Part shown: positions 18,046 to 28,396 of the stretch, one piece after another | Layout of the letters: every line of letters starts with the position of its first letter | How positions within the stretch are numbered: the stretch's first letter is position 1 | Source: Marinobacter denitrificans | Lineage (GTDB): Bacteria; Pseudomonadota; Gammaproteobacteria; Pseudomonadales; Oleiphilaceae | DNA: 64,000 nucleotides | NCBI RefSeq assembly: GCF_008795955.1 | Contig: NZ_VMHN01000010.1 | Span: forward strand, 98,526 to 162,525 | Direction of reading: 5' to 3' | Made by a program: the position numbers and the translations under genes | The notes under the pieces: generated by a model | Seen by the model: the letters and a program-made list of their open reading frames with translations, nothing else | What the model was told of the DNA's origin: nothing | The model's database searches: none

Positions 18046-18471
18046 ATGGCTACTTTCAGCGAAAGCAAGGCAAATGAACAGTTGAACACCGAGGCCGACA
18101 AGATTCGCCGCGATGATGTGGCTGATCTGCTAAGCCGTCAGAAGGCCATTGAGGACAAAGTCAGAAGCAGTGGCAAGTTAAGCCGTTTCAGCACCGACAT
18201 CCGCCTGATGTTTGCCATGCTGGGTGACTATTGGCAGGGGAATTACCGGCAAGTACCATGGAAAAGCATTGCGGCCATCGCCGGCGCACTGATCTATGTA
18301 CTTAATCCCCTGGACCTGATTCCTGACCTGCTGCTGGGGATCGGCTTCCTCGACGACGCCGGCGTGGTGGCTGCCTGCCTGGCCTTCGTGGAATCCGACC
18401 TGCTTCGTTATGCTGCGTGGAAGGAGCAGGCTGAACAAACGGCCCCCACAATGGTGCAGGACCACCAATAA
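18046..18471 (+). CDS. DUF1232 (YkvA-type) membrane protein
   Basis: 141 residues. A charged N-terminal half is followed by the DUF1232 helix motif (YVLNPLDLIPDLLLGIGFLDDAGVV) and a second hydrophobic stretch. The family is widespread and small, of unknown function. The start at 18046 begins MATFSESK. It is divergent from the kinase-like gene. Confidence 0.85.
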   Translation: MATFSESKANEQLNTEADKIRRDDVADLLSRQKAIEDKVRSSGKLSRFSTDIRLMFAMLGDYWQGNYRQVPWKSIAAIAGALIYVLNPLDLIPDLLLGIGFLDDAGVVAACLAFVESDLLRYAAWKEQAEQTAPTMVQDHQ

Positions 18472-18633
18472 CGCACAACATCAGGGCACTGGCAAGCCGG
18501 TATCCCGCGCCGGCCGCCCTCTTATAGCGCTCAATAATCGTCTAATCCATTACCCATCCTGGTTTTGCCTCACAACGGAACACTCCTTGCTTGGTGTGCA
18601 CGCTATCAATGCACAACCAGGAGCATCAAACCC

Positions 18634-19842
18634 GTGGAGATCACGAGTGCAGTACATACCCTGACCGAAAGCGCCAACACCCTGTTCATTCTTATCGGTG
18701 CCATTATGGTACTCGCCATGCACGCCGGCTTCGCCTTCCTGGAAGTGGGCACTGTGCGTCACAAAAACCAGGTCAACGCCCTGGTAAAGATCATGACGGA
18801 TTTCGGCATCTCAGCCGTCGCCTACTTCTTCGTCGGCTACTACATTGCCTATGGCAGCCATTTCATGGCTGGCGCCACCGAACTGACCGCCGCCAATGGC
18901 TACGACCTGGTCAAGTTCTTCTTCCTGATGACTTTCGCCGCGGCCATTCCTGCCATTGTCTCCGGCGGCATAGCCGAGCGCGCCAAGTTCTATCCGATGC
19001 TGATTGCCTCGGGCCTGATCGTGGCGTTCGTATACCCGTTCTTCGAGGGCATGATCTGGAACGGCAATTACGGCTTTCAGGCCTGGCTGGAGAACCAGTT
19101 TGGTGCAGCATTTCACGACTTTGCCGGCTCCGTTGTAGTGCACGCTGTCGGCGGCTGGATCGCCCTGGCTGCGGTGCTTCTGCTCGGTGCTCGAAAGGGC
19201 CGATATCGCAATGGCAAAGTAGTGGCCTTTGCACCGTCCAACATACCGTTCCTGGCACTCGGCGCCTGGATTCTCACCGTGGGCTGGTTCGGCTTTAACG
19301 TGATGTCAGCCCAGACTCTGGACGGCATCAGCGGCCTGGTGGCCGTGAACAGTCTGATGGCCATGGTGGGCGGCGTTCTGGTGGCCATGCTGGTCGGCCG
19401 CAAGGACCCGGGCTTTATCCACAACGGGCCGCTCGCTGGCCTGGTGGCCGTATGCGCCGGCTCGGACCTGATGCACCCGGTTGGTGCGCTGATAACCGGT
19501 GGCATTGCCGGTGCCATATTCGTTTACATGTTCGAATGGGCCCAGGACAAGATCGAGCGCCTGGACGACGTGCTGGGTGTCTGGCCGCTGCACGGTGTGT
19601 GTGGTGTCTGGGGCGCGATTGCGGCCGGTATCTTCGGCCAGGAAGCCTTCGGGGGCCTGGGTGGTGTCAGCCTGATGTCACAGATTATCGGTGCCGTGGC
19701 CGGCGTTGCTGTGGCCTTTATCGGCGGCCTGATTGTCTACGGTATTGTCCGCGCCATTTCCGGCCTGCGCCTGACTGAGGAAGAAGAGTTCAACGGTGCG
19801 GATGTCAGCATTCACCGCATTGGCGCCACATCGCTGGAGTAA
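18634..19842 (+). CDS. amtB: Ammonium transporter, Amt family
   Basis: 402-residue inner-membrane channel for ammonium/ammonia with about eleven helices. Recognisable family segments are HAGFAFLEVGTVRHKNQ, DFAGSVVVHAVGGW (pore His of the twin-His pair) and HGVCGVWGAI (second His). The start is taken as GTG 18634, preceded by AGGAG. No glnK/PII gene is adjacent, unlike most glnK-amtB operons. With gdhA elsewhere in the window it points to ammonium assimilation, though the genes are not linked. Confidence 0.93.
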   Translation: MEITSAVHTLTESANTLFILIGAIMVLAMHAGFAFLEVGTVRHKNQVNALVKIMTDFGISAVAYFFVGYYIAYGSHFMAGATELTAANGYDLVKFFFLMTFAAAIPAIVSGGIAERAKFYPMLIASGLIVAFVYPFFEGMIWNGNYGFQAWLENQFGAAFHDFAGSVVVHAVGGWIALAAVLLLGARKGRYRNGKVVAFAPSNIPFLALGAWILTVGWFGFNVMSAQTLDGISGLVAVNSLMAMVGGVLVAMLVGRKDPGFIHNGPLAGLVAVCAGSDLMHPVGALITGGIAGAIFVYMFEWAQDKIERLDDVLGVWPLHGVCGVWGAIAAGIFGQEAFGGLGGVSLMSQIIGAVAGVAVAFIGGLIVYGIVRAISGLRLTEEEEFNGADVSIHRIGATSLE

Positions 19843-19854
19843 ACACGGCTGCCA

Positions 19855-20955
19855 TTAATCGCTGTAGCCGGTCAGTTCCATATAGCCCACCCCCGGGTGG
19901 GAACCGGTAACAGAGACCGGGCTTTCCCAATAGGGATAAAGCCCGGTATTCCAGTAATTGCCGGGCGGTGCTGTGATAGTCACGTCCACATCATACTGAG
20001 GAATGGTCAATCGCCACGCAACAGGCACTCGGCCCTGTTCTGATTCATGCCAACTGCTCGGTGACAGGGTAACATCCTCGCTGCCCAGCGCGTCGACCTC
20101 GCCCCCGGGCCTGATCCAGCTACCGGCCAGAAAGGCGCCGTCATCCTCCCGCAGGCGAAATCCCATCAGCTTCTCGCCCCCGTCCAGATGCAGGGCAAAC
20201 CAGTCCCACCCCTGCTGGCCGCCCTTGAGAAACTGGCTGCTCCATTCACGATCAAACCACCCCTTCCCGGAAACCTCCAGGGTTTCCCCACCCAGCGTCA
20301 CCGTGCCCTCAATCCGCAGATCCACCAGGCTGAAATACATGGAGCCTTCACCACTGGCGGACTTGGCACTGAAACCCTTGTCGCCGTGAGCCACCATCCT
20401 GTTGGTGTTGCTGAGCCGCAGATCGTAGGCCCAGCCATCGCCCTGGGCCCGCAAACGCCAGTGATCAGAATCCGGCACCGCCCTCAGCCGCCAGTCATCC
20501 AGCCACACTTCGAATGGCTCCGCCGTGGCACCCGTATGACCGACATCGCCACGGGCCAGTTTCTCAGCAAACCAGTGTTCACCGTTAAACGACACCGCGC
20601 CATGGGCCATCCAGGCTGCTTCCAGAGGCCAGTTATCAGGGTTGGGGGCCTCACTTTCGACAGATCGAGGCTGCAGTGCCTGGCGGAACTGGGTCCATTG
20701 CACGCCCAGAGGGTCACCGTCAGAGGTTTCCAGGTTGGCAGTGAGGTACCACCACTCAATGCGATGTTGCGGATGTGGCCCCCAATCCTCGGGAAAGGTG
20801 AGGGTATCGCCGGGCTGTGGTTGCAGGAAACCGGACGCGTCCACGTCTGCCGGTTGCTGGGCCAGCCCGGCGAAGCCAGCCTCGGTTGAGGAATCCGAGC
20901 AAGCTGCCACCATCATGGCCAAACAAAGCACAGTAACACCGGCACGCACTCTCAT
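19855..20955 (-). CDS. AttH/CrtC-like lipocalin-fold lipoprotein
   Basis: 366 residues. A lipoprotein signal peptide ends in the lipobox MVAAC. The body matches the carotenoid 1,2-hydratase/AttH fold of two lipocalin-like barrels (HRIEWWYLTANLET, GKGWFDREWSSQFL, GWDWFALHLDGGEKLMGFRLR). AttH proteins are typically encoded with an FtsX-type ABC transporter, as here, where the ATG overlaps the permease stop by four bases. A role in handling or exporting a lipid-like compound at the outer envelope is inferred; the substrate is unknown. Last gene of a five-gene operon. Confidence 0.88.
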   Translation of the reverse strand: MRVRAGVTVLCLAMMVAACSDSSTEAGFAGLAQQPADVDASGFLQPQPGDTLTFPEDWGPHPQHRIEWWYLTANLETSDGDPLGVQWTQFRQALQPRSVESEAPNPDNWPLEAAWMAHGAVSFNGEHWFAEKLARGDVGHTGATAEPFEVWLDDWRLRAVPDSDHWRLRAQGDGWAYDLRLSNTNRMVAHGDKGFSAKSASGEGSMYFSLVDLRIEGTVTLGGETLEVSGKGWFDREWSSQFLKGGQQGWDWFALHLDGGEKLMGFRLREDDGAFLAGSWIRPGGEVDALGSEDVTLSPSSWHESEQGRVPVAWRLTIPQYDVDVTITAPPGNYWNTGLYPYWESPVSVTGSHPGVGYMELTGYSD

Positions 20956-23204
20956 ATTTTCACCTGTTGGCCGCTTGCCCGGTGAACCAGCTGCCGTCGC
21001 ATCAGGTGTGCAACCACAAGACCCGTGACGACCGCCACCAGTCCCAGTTCCAGCCAGAACCCGGGATACAGCGCCATGGGCAATGACCAGCCAAACGCCA
21101 GCGGATTAATGCGTGCGACCAGTACCCAGGTCAGCCAGATACCCAGCGGCAGTGCGGCAAGTGTCACTGCCACCGTCAGGATGACCGACAGGCGCCGGAG
21201 CTGACTGCGAATGGCTTTGGCGGGCAGACCCCATATGCCCAGCAACCGGAAGTACCAGACCCGGGTGGTAAAAAACACCCAGCTCATGATCAACAGAGCG
21301 GCTGCCGCCAGCACCAAGGTCAGCAAACTGATGGCCCGGGTGAGCAGGAAGGTCTGCCCGAATACCCGGGAGGCCAGGGCGCGGATGCTGGCGTTGTCCC
21401 TGACGGTGACGTCGGTTACATTCCAGACCTCCGCAAGCTGCTCACGGATCTCCGCCATCGCCAGTTCGCCGGGATTCACCGAGAAACTCTCGAAACGGGC
21501 GACAAACCCCTCCGGCAGTGCGGACCCGGCCATTAATATTTCTCCCGCAGGACGGCCGTAGTCCGCGTAGATGGCCACGACATCGACGCTGATCACCGTG
21601 TCCCTCACCAGGACTTCCAGAACATCACCTGGCTCAAGCTGACGGCGACGGGCCAGTTGCTCGTTGACCATCACGCCGCCCTGTTCAAGCTTCTGCCAGG
21701 GTTGATCAACGCTCGCCAGCAGGGTCCAGGCCGCGACAAGGTCGCTGATTGGCGCCAGTGCAAACAGATCAACGGGGAGTGTTTTATCGCCACCTCCACT
21801 TTCACTAACGATGCCAGCCTCGCCGCGGCTCACCCGATGCCAGGGCCCGATGCCTTCAAGACGCCGCAACCGGTCGGCGGCAAGACTGGCATCAGCCCCG
21901 GGCGGCACTTCCAGATAGAATTCTGCCTCCAGGCGCTGGGCCAGCCAGTCGTCGAACGTGCTCTCGAAGGTTGTCACCAGTGCCTGTACCGCCAGCACGG
22001 TTGCCATGGCGAACTGCAGCGCCACCACCGGCAGCGCCAGCTGCCGGAACATCACCGCCAGTTCCCGATGCCGCCAGCGTGTGAGCGGGCCCGCTCCATC
22101 CAGGCTGGCCCGGTCGGAGAGCCTTTGCGCCAAAAAAGCCAGCACGCCAGGAGTAAGCCAGCCGACACCGACAAACACCAGCGCTGTGCCCGCAAAAACC
22201 CGGGCCAGCTCCGGGGCCAACGCAACAACCACCAGCCCGGCCAGCACAACCAGCACCGCAGCCAGGCGGGCGCGGCTTGAGCTGAGAGCGCCTCGCCAGC
22301 GCTGCGGCACCAGCCAGTCCACCAGGCAAACTGCCAGCACCAGCAACACCATTACCCCGGCGGCTTGCCATGGCAAAGCTTCTGCAGAACCGGCATAGAG
22401 CGTTACATCAAACAGGCTGTCGAGAGCCTGCCCTAAACCGCTGCCCAACACCCCGGCCAATTGCGTTCCCAGCCAGAGCCCGGGCAGAACGCAAACGCTG
22501 GTCAGTACCACCAACTCCAGCGCCAGCAAACGCCTTACCCGCCCGCGCTGCACCCCGAACCGGTACAACAGGTCAAAGCTGGCCTGGCGCTGGGCTATGC
22601 CCAGACGATGCACACTGCGCACCAGCAGGCCAGTGATAAGCAACACCAGTAGGCTCAGCGCATCCAGATTGAGCAGAAAGCTGTCTGCCAGTTCGCCCGT
22701 GGATGGACCCAGTGAAAACTCCCGCAGGGCATAGCCTTGTGGCAACTCTGCGTTCTCATTGGGGGCCAGCAGGTAAAGCCGACTGTCATAGCCTTCGCGG
22801 GAAAGCCTTTTGGCCTCACTGATATCAAGAAACGGCGTACCATCCAGTTCGCCCGATTTCCCACCCGGGGTCGCTTCGCCAAAACACCCCATGGCCAGGG
22901 GATCGATGCCAATCACCCGGCCTTCAGGCGCGGGGCGCTGCACTTCCAGCCAGGGGGCGACGCACAGGCCATCCATCCGCAGGGCTGCAAACTCGGCGAC
23001 CCCAACAGGCTGTCCGTCGGTCCGCACCACATGAACCCGGGGCGCCACGGCCTCTTCACTCTGGAACAGGCTGTTACGGGCCTGATCTGTCAGCACAGTA
23101 ACCCCGGCCCACAACATGGTGGCCAACACGATCATCAAAGCCAGCGCCGCCAACTGGAACGGATGACGGCGATAATGGCTGATGAAAGCCCCTACCAGCA
23201 TCAT
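20952..23204 (-). CDS. FtsX-like ABC transporter permease
   Basis: 750-residue permease with an N-terminal anchor helix (FQLAALALMIVLATMLWAGV), a large periplasmic domain, then a cluster of helices, a second periplasmic domain and three final helices. The duplicated layout resembles AttF/LolC-like permeases rather than the short MacB type. It works with the ATPase encoded three bases upstream and the AttH-like lipoprotein downstream. The system probably uses ATP to drive an extracytoplasmic event, not classic uptake. Confidence 0.88.
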   Translation of the reverse strand: MMLVGAFISHYRRHPFQLAALALMIVLATMLWAGVTVLTDQARNSLFQSEEAVAPRVHVVRTDGQPVGVAEFAALRMDGLCVAPWLEVQRPAPEGRVIGIDPLAMGCFGEATPGGKSGELDGTPFLDISEAKRLSREGYDSRLYLLAPNENAELPQGYALREFSLGPSTGELADSFLLNLDALSLLVLLITGLLVRSVHRLGIAQRQASFDLLYRFGVQRGRVRRLLALELVVLTSVCVLPGLWLGTQLAGVLGSGLGQALDSLFDVTLYAGSAEALPWQAAGVMVLLVLAVCLVDWLVPQRWRGALSSSRARLAAVLVVLAGLVVVALAPELARVFAGTALVFVGVGWLTPGVLAFLAQRLSDRASLDGAGPLTRWRHRELAVMFRQLALPVVALQFAMATVLAVQALVTTFESTFDDWLAQRLEAEFYLEVPPGADASLAADRLRRLEGIGPWHRVSRGEAGIVSESGGGDKTLPVDLFALAPISDLVAAWTLLASVDQPWQKLEQGGVMVNEQLARRRQLEPGDVLEVLVRDTVISVDVVAIYADYGRPAGEILMAGSALPEGFVARFESFSVNPGELAMAEIREQLAEVWNVTDVTVRDNASIRALASRVFGQTFLLTRAISLLTLVLAAAALLIMSWVFFTTRVWYFRLLGIWGLPAKAIRSQLRRLSVILTVAVTLAALPLGIWLTWVLVARINPLAFGWSLPMALYPGFWLELGLVAVVTGLVVAHLMRRQLVHRASGQQVKI

Positions 23205-23207
23205 CGG

Positions 23208-23876
23208 CTAGGGTGTTCCACTCAGGTCGAGCAAATGGTTGCAGCGGCCAGCCAGTTCGCGATCATGAGTGGCCAGAACCAGAGCACAGCCACTGTTCCT
23301 CTGCACGTCAAACAGGCAGTCCGCCACCTCATCGGCGGTATGACGGTCAAGGCTGCCCGTGGGCTCGTCCGCAAGTATCAGCGACGGCGCCATGGCAAAT
23401 ACCATTGCCAGTGCCGCCCGCTGGGCCTGGCCGCCGGACACCTGGTCCGGATAGCGATCAGCTTCGGCACCCACGCCCAGCCGTTCCAGCCATCGGCGCT
23501 CGCCACCACCCGCAAGGCCGGCCAGGTTTGCCCGCAACTGAACGTTCTCCACTAGCGACAGGGCCGGCATCAGGTTCGCGTCCTGGAACACCACACCGAT
23601 GGAGCGTCGCCGCAACTCTGCCCAGCGTGTGTCGAAGTCGCGATTATCAGAGCTGTCAAAGGATTCCCCTGCTACCGTTATGACGCCCCCGTCCGCTCTT
23701 TGCAGGCCACATAGCAGGTTCAGCAGGGTGCTCTTGCCGGAACCCGAGCGTCCGATAACAGCCAACGACTCCCCCGGCAAGACACTCAGGGTAAGGCCGG
23801 TGAGCACGGAAACCCGTTGTCCACCACTGGCAAACCCTTTGCTCAATCCTTCAATGGCCAGTACCGGGCTCGACAT
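23208..23876 (-). CDS. ABC transporter ATP-binding protein (LolD/MacB type)
   Basis: 222-residue ATPase. Walker A is GRSGSGKST, the signature VSGGQAQRAALA, Walker B LILADEPTGSLD, and the switch His is in LATHDRELA. The start at 23876 overlaps the RND stop as TAATG, implying translational coupling with the pump gene upstream. It pairs with the FtsX-type permease. Confidence 0.93.
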   Translation of the reverse strand: MSSPVLAIEGLSKGFASGGQRVSVLTGLTLSVLPGESLAVIGRSGSGKSTLLNLLCGLQRADGGVITVAGESFDSSDNRDFDTRWAELRRRSIGVVFQDANLMPALSLVENVQLRANLAGLAGGGERRWLERLGVGAEADRYPDQVSGGQAQRAALAMVFAMAPSLILADEPTGSLDRHTADEVADCLFDVQRNSGCALVLATHDRELAGRCNHLLDLSGTP

Positions 23877-26800
23877 TAAACGCTCCGCTGGATAGTGGGT
23901 TCCGGTTCTTCGCCCCGGCGGTAGGCGCGCCATTCCCGGAATTGTTCAAGATAAGACAGCAATGCCGGAATCACCGCCAACACCAGCAAGGTCGACAACC
24001 CCAGGCCAAAGGCTATGGACGTGGCCATGGGGATCAGGAACTGGGCCTGGAGTGAGGTTTCAAACAGTAATGGCAACAGGCCACCAATGGTGGTCAGAGA
24101 GGTGAGCAGAACCGCCCGCACCCGCTGCACCGCCGCTTCGTTAAGAGCATCGGTAATGCCCAGCCCTTTCTTTCGCTGCTGGTTGTAAAAGGCCACCAGA
24201 ATAATGGCGTTATTCACCACGATTCCGGACAGGCCAAACAGGCCGAACAAAGAGAGGATGGTGAGCTGAAGCCCCATCAGCCAGTGGCCGATCAGGGCCC
24301 CTACCAGAGCAAAGGGAATGATGGCCATCACTATCAATGGCATGCTCCAGGAGGCGAACACCCAGGCCAACACCACATACATCAACCCCAGGCCGATAAT
24401 CAGGCCGGTTTGCATGTCCTCCATGGTTTCACGCTGGTCGGCCGCCCGGCCCTCGAAGCTGTATCGCAGGTTGTACTGGCTGGCCAGTGCCGGCAGTACA
24501 TTCTCCTCCAGGCTGGCAATAATCTGGTCGGCGGTGCTGATGCGGGTATTCAGGGAAGCCGTGACCTCCACCGACAATTCACCCTCCGCATGCCGCAGAG
24601 CCTGGAAGCCCTGACGGTGATCCAGGTTCATGACCTGGCTCAGCGGCACAAAGCGACCGTCCGGCACCCGCACGGTGAGCTGTGAGAGCGTCGCCATGCT
24701 TTCACGCTGGTGCCGCGGCAGTTGTACCCTCACCTCCACTTCGTCACGTCCATCCTGGTAAATCTGGGCAATACGACCATCAAACGCCGCCCGCAACTGG
24801 CGACCGAGGTCACTGGTGGTCAGCCCCAGCGCCTCACCGTGGGCACTGACCTGATAGATAAGCTGCTCACGGCCCCAGGGCATGTCGTCTTCGGTATCCA
24901 GCACACCGGGCAGTGTGCGCAGGGACTCATTGAGGGTTTCAGCCGCCGTCTTGAGGTCGATGGCGTTCTCTCCGGTCAGGCGCACATTCACATCCTTGCC
25001 CGGGGGACCAGACTGGCGCTCGGAGATGGTGAGGTTATCGAGTCCGGCAGGTCGGTTCAGGCGGTCCCGCCAGGCCATGATGAATTCGGGGTTTCGAACC
25101 GAACGGCGGTCCGAGGGAACCAGCTCCACCATGATGGAGCCCAGTTCATCCCCGGTCCGTGTGGTGCCCTCAGCACCCTGACTGGTGCCATGATTGGCAA
25201 CCGCATGCAGGATCAGGTCGCCCCCGAGCGCCTCTTCGGTTTCGTTCAGAGCCTGCTGCATCCCGGCGATAAAGTCGTCCACGGATTCCCGGTTGGTGCC
25301 GGCCACAAAGCTTGCATTGGCGTAGAGTACCGAGGGCTCCGGAGTGGGGAAGAAGTTGAACCCGAGCCGGCCGCCAACCAGCAGCCCCACTGTCAGCAGG
25401 GCCACCGCCAGGGCCGAAGCCAGGGTAAGGCCACGATGCTGCAGGGTGTAGCGGGACGCCTGGCGGAAAGGCCCCTCACGGAAACGATCAAAGCCTGACT
25501 CAAACCGCTTACGCACCCGTTCCACCGGGCCGGGGCCAGCCTTTTTGCTTTTGCCGGGAATAAAGGCATGGCGCAGGTGGGCCGGCAGCACGATAAAGCA
25601 CTCCAGCAAGGAAGCGACCAGCACACAGATCATCACCAGGGGGATGTCACCCAGGATATTACCGATGACGCCCCCTACCACCAGCAGCGGCATAAACGCT
25701 GCCACGGTGGTCAGCGATGACGCCAGCACCGGCCATACCATCCGCTTGGCAGCCCCCTCTGAAGCGTAGATGGACTCCTCGCCCATGCGGGCGTGGGCGT
25801 CAGCGTCCTCCCCCACCACAATGGCATCGTCCACGATCACCCCCAGAGCCATGATCAGTGCAAACAGGGAAATCATGTTGATGGAGCCGCCAATGCCCCA
25901 GAGCACCGCCAGCGCAGCGAGAAAGGCCGTAGGAATACCAATGGCCACCCACAGGGCCACCCGTCCCGGCAGGAACAGGTACAGTAGGATAATAACCAGG
26001 ACCAGGCCACCCATGCCGTTCTTGATCAGCAAGGAAATACGGTCGTCCAGTAGCTGCCAGGTTTCATCGTAGACTTCCAGTTTCACAGAAGGCGGCAACA
26101 CCGGGCGAGTCTCCGCCAGCCAATTTTCCAGCACTCCGGCCGCCTCCAGGGAGTTACCATCCTCGGCCCGCTGGAGCTGGAGTTCGACCGCCGGAAACCC
26201 ATCCCGGGTGATGTTCACCTGACTTTCCCGGGCCTCCTGGCGGATGATGGCAATGTCTCCCAGGCGCAGCTGAATACGTTCACCGCTGAGCACCGGTATG
26301 GTTTCAAAGTCCTGGGGGCTGCGGCGCTGCTCCACGGACCGAAGTTCACGGGTGGCGTCCTGCTGGCCCATCATTCCCGCAGGTAAGTCACGGGACACAG
26401 ACCCTACACGCTCGGCAATCTGGTCCAGCGAAAGGCCCAGGGCTTCCAGACGCTCTACCGGCACATCAATACTGATCTGCTGCTCCGGCAGGCCGCGAAT
26501 GGATACCCGGTCAATACCTCGTGACAGCAGCTCATCTTCATACCGGTAGGCCAGCTGGCGAAGCTCCCCCCGGTCCATGTCGCCATAAACCAGGAGTCTG
26601 CCCACGGGCTCGTAGCGTTCAAAGCGGGTTACCTGGGGCTCTTCCGCTTCTGCCGGCAGGTTGGTGAACTCATCCACTTGCTGGCGCACATCATCCAGTG
26701 CCTGGATCGGGTTGGTATTCTCCGTAAATTCCAGGGTAATGGATGACACTCCCTGGGCGGAGGTGGAGGTCATTTTCTTGAGCCCCTGGACGCTGCGAAG

Positions 26801-27022
26801 ACGCTGCTCCAGGGGGTTGGTTATACCCTGTTCCACGTCTTCCGCGGAGGCACCGCTCCAGACCACCCTCACACTGACAATATCAAGGGCAAAGTTTGGG
26901 AAGAACTGGATGTTCATCCTGGTCAGCGCCAGGGCGCCACCAAGCAGCATCACCAACATCACCAGGTTGGCCGCTACCCGATGGTGTACGAAGAAACCGA
27001 TTACACCGCGGCGACGCCTCAT
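23876..27022 (-). CDS. RND efflux transporter permease (first system)
   Basis: 1048-residue inner-membrane pump of the resistance-nodulation-division superfamily. The N-terminal helix is followed by two periplasmic loops of about 300 residues each and twelve helices in all. The TM4 proton-relay region contains GVIVDDAIVVGEDADAHA, with the paired Asp seen in AcrB-like (HAE1) pumps. The internal repeat shows GLSGIVVNNAIILVAF. It overlaps the adaptor gene upstream by four bases and the ABC ATPase by one. No TolC gene is in the operon. The substrate is unknown. Confidence 0.93.
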   Translation of the reverse strand: MRRRRGVIGFFVHHRVAANLVMLVMLLGGALALTRMNIQFFPNFALDIVSVRVVWSGASAEDVEQGITNPLEQRLRSVQGLKKMTSTSAQGVSSITLEFTENTNPIQALDDVRQQVDEFTNLPAEAEEPQVTRFERYEPVGRLLVYGDMDRGELRQLAYRYEDELLSRGIDRVSIRGLPEQQISIDVPVERLEALGLSLDQIAERVGSVSRDLPAGMMGQQDATRELRSVEQRRSPQDFETIPVLSGERIQLRLGDIAIIRQEARESQVNITRDGFPAVELQLQRAEDGNSLEAAGVLENWLAETRPVLPPSVKLEVYDETWQLLDDRISLLIKNGMGGLVLVIILLYLFLPGRVALWVAIGIPTAFLAALAVLWGIGGSINMISLFALIMALGVIVDDAIVVGEDADAHARMGEESIYASEGAAKRMVWPVLASSLTTVAAFMPLLVVGGVIGNILGDIPLVMICVLVASLLECFIVLPAHLRHAFIPGKSKKAGPGPVERVRKRFESGFDRFREGPFRQASRYTLQHRGLTLASALAVALLTVGLLVGGRLGFNFFPTPEPSVLYANASFVAGTNRESVDDFIAGMQQALNETEEALGGDLILHAVANHGTSQGAEGTTRTGDELGSIMVELVPSDRRSVRNPEFIMAWRDRLNRPAGLDNLTISERQSGPPGKDVNVRLTGENAIDLKTAAETLNESLRTLPGVLDTEDDMPWGREQLIYQVSAHGEALGLTTSDLGRQLRAAFDGRIAQIYQDGRDEVEVRVQLPRHQRESMATLSQLTVRVPDGRFVPLSQVMNLDHRQGFQALRHAEGELSVEVTASLNTRISTADQIIASLEENVLPALASQYNLRYSFEGRAADQRETMEDMQTGLIIGLGLMYVVLAWVFASWSMPLIVMAIIPFALVGALIGHWLMGLQLTILSLFGLFGLSGIVVNNAIILVAFYNQQRKKGLGITDALNEAAVQRVRAVLLTSLTTIGGLLPLLFETSLQAQFLIPMATSIAFGLGLSTLLVLAVIPALLSYLEQFREWRAYRRGEEPEPTIQRSV

Positions 27023-28260
27023 TCGTCCGCCTCCGGCGCGGCGCCGGCAAGTTCCACTTTCAGGCCCGTCATGGCATTGGGTAGATGGGTGGTAATCAGC
27101 GAGTCGCCGGCCTCCAGCCCCTCCGCCGACACCACCACATGACGATCACCGTTCGAACCTCTGGCCTCTCCAAGGCGTTTCACGGTGACGCGCTGCATAC
27201 GGGCGTCCTCGGTCATCCGGTAAACACTGTCGCTGCCATAGAGGGCACTGTAAGGAACGGCAATGGTGTTTTGGGCTGGCGGCCTTTCCAGAGTCACCGG
27301 GAGCAGGCCACCCGGGCGCAGGCCCCCGGCCTCTCCCCGCAAGGTCAGAATCGCCTCTGTACCGGCAGGATCGCTGGTCCCGGCGAAGCGGGAAAGGAGG
27401 AAACGATGCCGGCCATCATCCGTAACCGCTTGCAGTTCCTCGCCGGAATCCAGGGCATCCAGCAACTCCTGGCGGAACACATCCGGTACCCGGGCTCTCA
27501 GTTCCAACCCCTGGTCGGGGTAGACAGAAAGCAACCGGGCGTTCTGCGATACACGATCCCCCTCCGCCACCTGGATATCAGTCACGATACCGTCGAAGGG
27601 CGCCCTCACCGTCGCTCTTTCTGCGTCCCGGCGTGCCGAAGTGAGGGCTGCCTGGGCGCGGGCAAGCCTCGCCTCCAGGCTTTGTACCCGGGAGGGGTGT
27701 TCGTCCACTGCCCGCTGCCGTGCAGTGACCGTCAGGCGGGCGCGGGCGAGGGTATCAGAGGCGGTCTCCAGCGCTTCCCGCGAAGTCAGGTCCCGATTGA
27801 CCAGCGATTGTGTTCTCTCGAACTGCCGCCGGGCGTTATCGAGAATGGCTCTCTCGCCTTCGAGCGCATTGCGATCGGTAGCATAGCGCACCTCTTCCGA
27901 GGACAACTGGGCCCGAAGATCGCCTACGTCGGCTTCCGCCTGGGCAACCAGAGGCGCAACATCTGCCTCATCCAGGGCGACCAGCAGCTCTCCCGCTTTC
28001 ACCCGCTGCCCCTCCCTGACAGGTCGGCTGCCAATTCGTCCCGCAAGAGGTGCGGCGATGGTGGTCTGTTCTGGCGCCACCAGCTCGCCATACAGGGGCA
28101 ATATCGGCGCACGGGTATCCGGCGTCACCGTCATGACCTCAACGAGCCAACTGCGTTCTCTGGCACTGACAGTTTCCGGCTCGGGCCTGGTGACCTTGAG
28201 CAGGATAAAACCAGCAACACCGATGGCAAGTATCAATAAAGGAACAAATCTTTTTATCAT
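27019..28260 (-). CDS. RND periplasmic adaptor (first system)
   Basis: 413-residue membrane-fusion protein with an N-terminal hydrophobic anchor (FVPLLILAIGVAGFILL). It has two lipoyl halves (APLAGRIGSRPVREGQRVKAG and TVRAPFDGIVTDIQVAEGD) around a long coiled-coil hairpin (about 110-210), then beta-barrel and membrane-proximal domains. It links the RND pump to an outer-membrane channel. First gene of the five-gene export operon. Confidence 0.92.
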   Translation of the reverse strand: MIKRFVPLLILAIGVAGFILLKVTRPEPETVSARERSWLVEVMTVTPDTRAPILPLYGELVAPEQTTIAAPLAGRIGSRPVREGQRVKAGELLVALDEADVAPLVAQAEADVGDLRAQLSSEEVRYATDRNALEGERAILDNARRQFERTQSLVNRDLTSREALETASDTLARARLTVTARQRAVDEHPSRVQSLEARLARAQAALTSARRDAERATVRAPFDGIVTDIQVAEGDRVSQNARLLSVYPDQGLELRARVPDVFRQELLDALDSGEELQAVTDDGRHRFLLSRFAGTSDPAGTEAILTLRGEAGGLRPGGLLPVTLERPPAQNTIAVPYSALYGSDSVYRMTEDARMQRVTVKRLGEARGSNGDRHVVVSAEGLEAGDSLITTHLPNAMTGLKVELAGAAPEADE

Positions 28261-28396
28261 GGTTATCTGGCCAATCGCGGTGTGTAAACCTGGATGAAAT
28301 CCGGCTTCTTACTATACAACCCGAACCCGCTTTTGGATCCGGATCTGCCATGGTGCGTCAATATAGCGCATGTGAGCGCAGTGTCAGGATCCATTA

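Noticed and set aside
27085..28239. 384-codon plus-strand open frame opposite the RND adaptor
   Set aside because: Composition follows the opposite strand, no recognisable domain; the adaptor motifs on the minus strand are clear.
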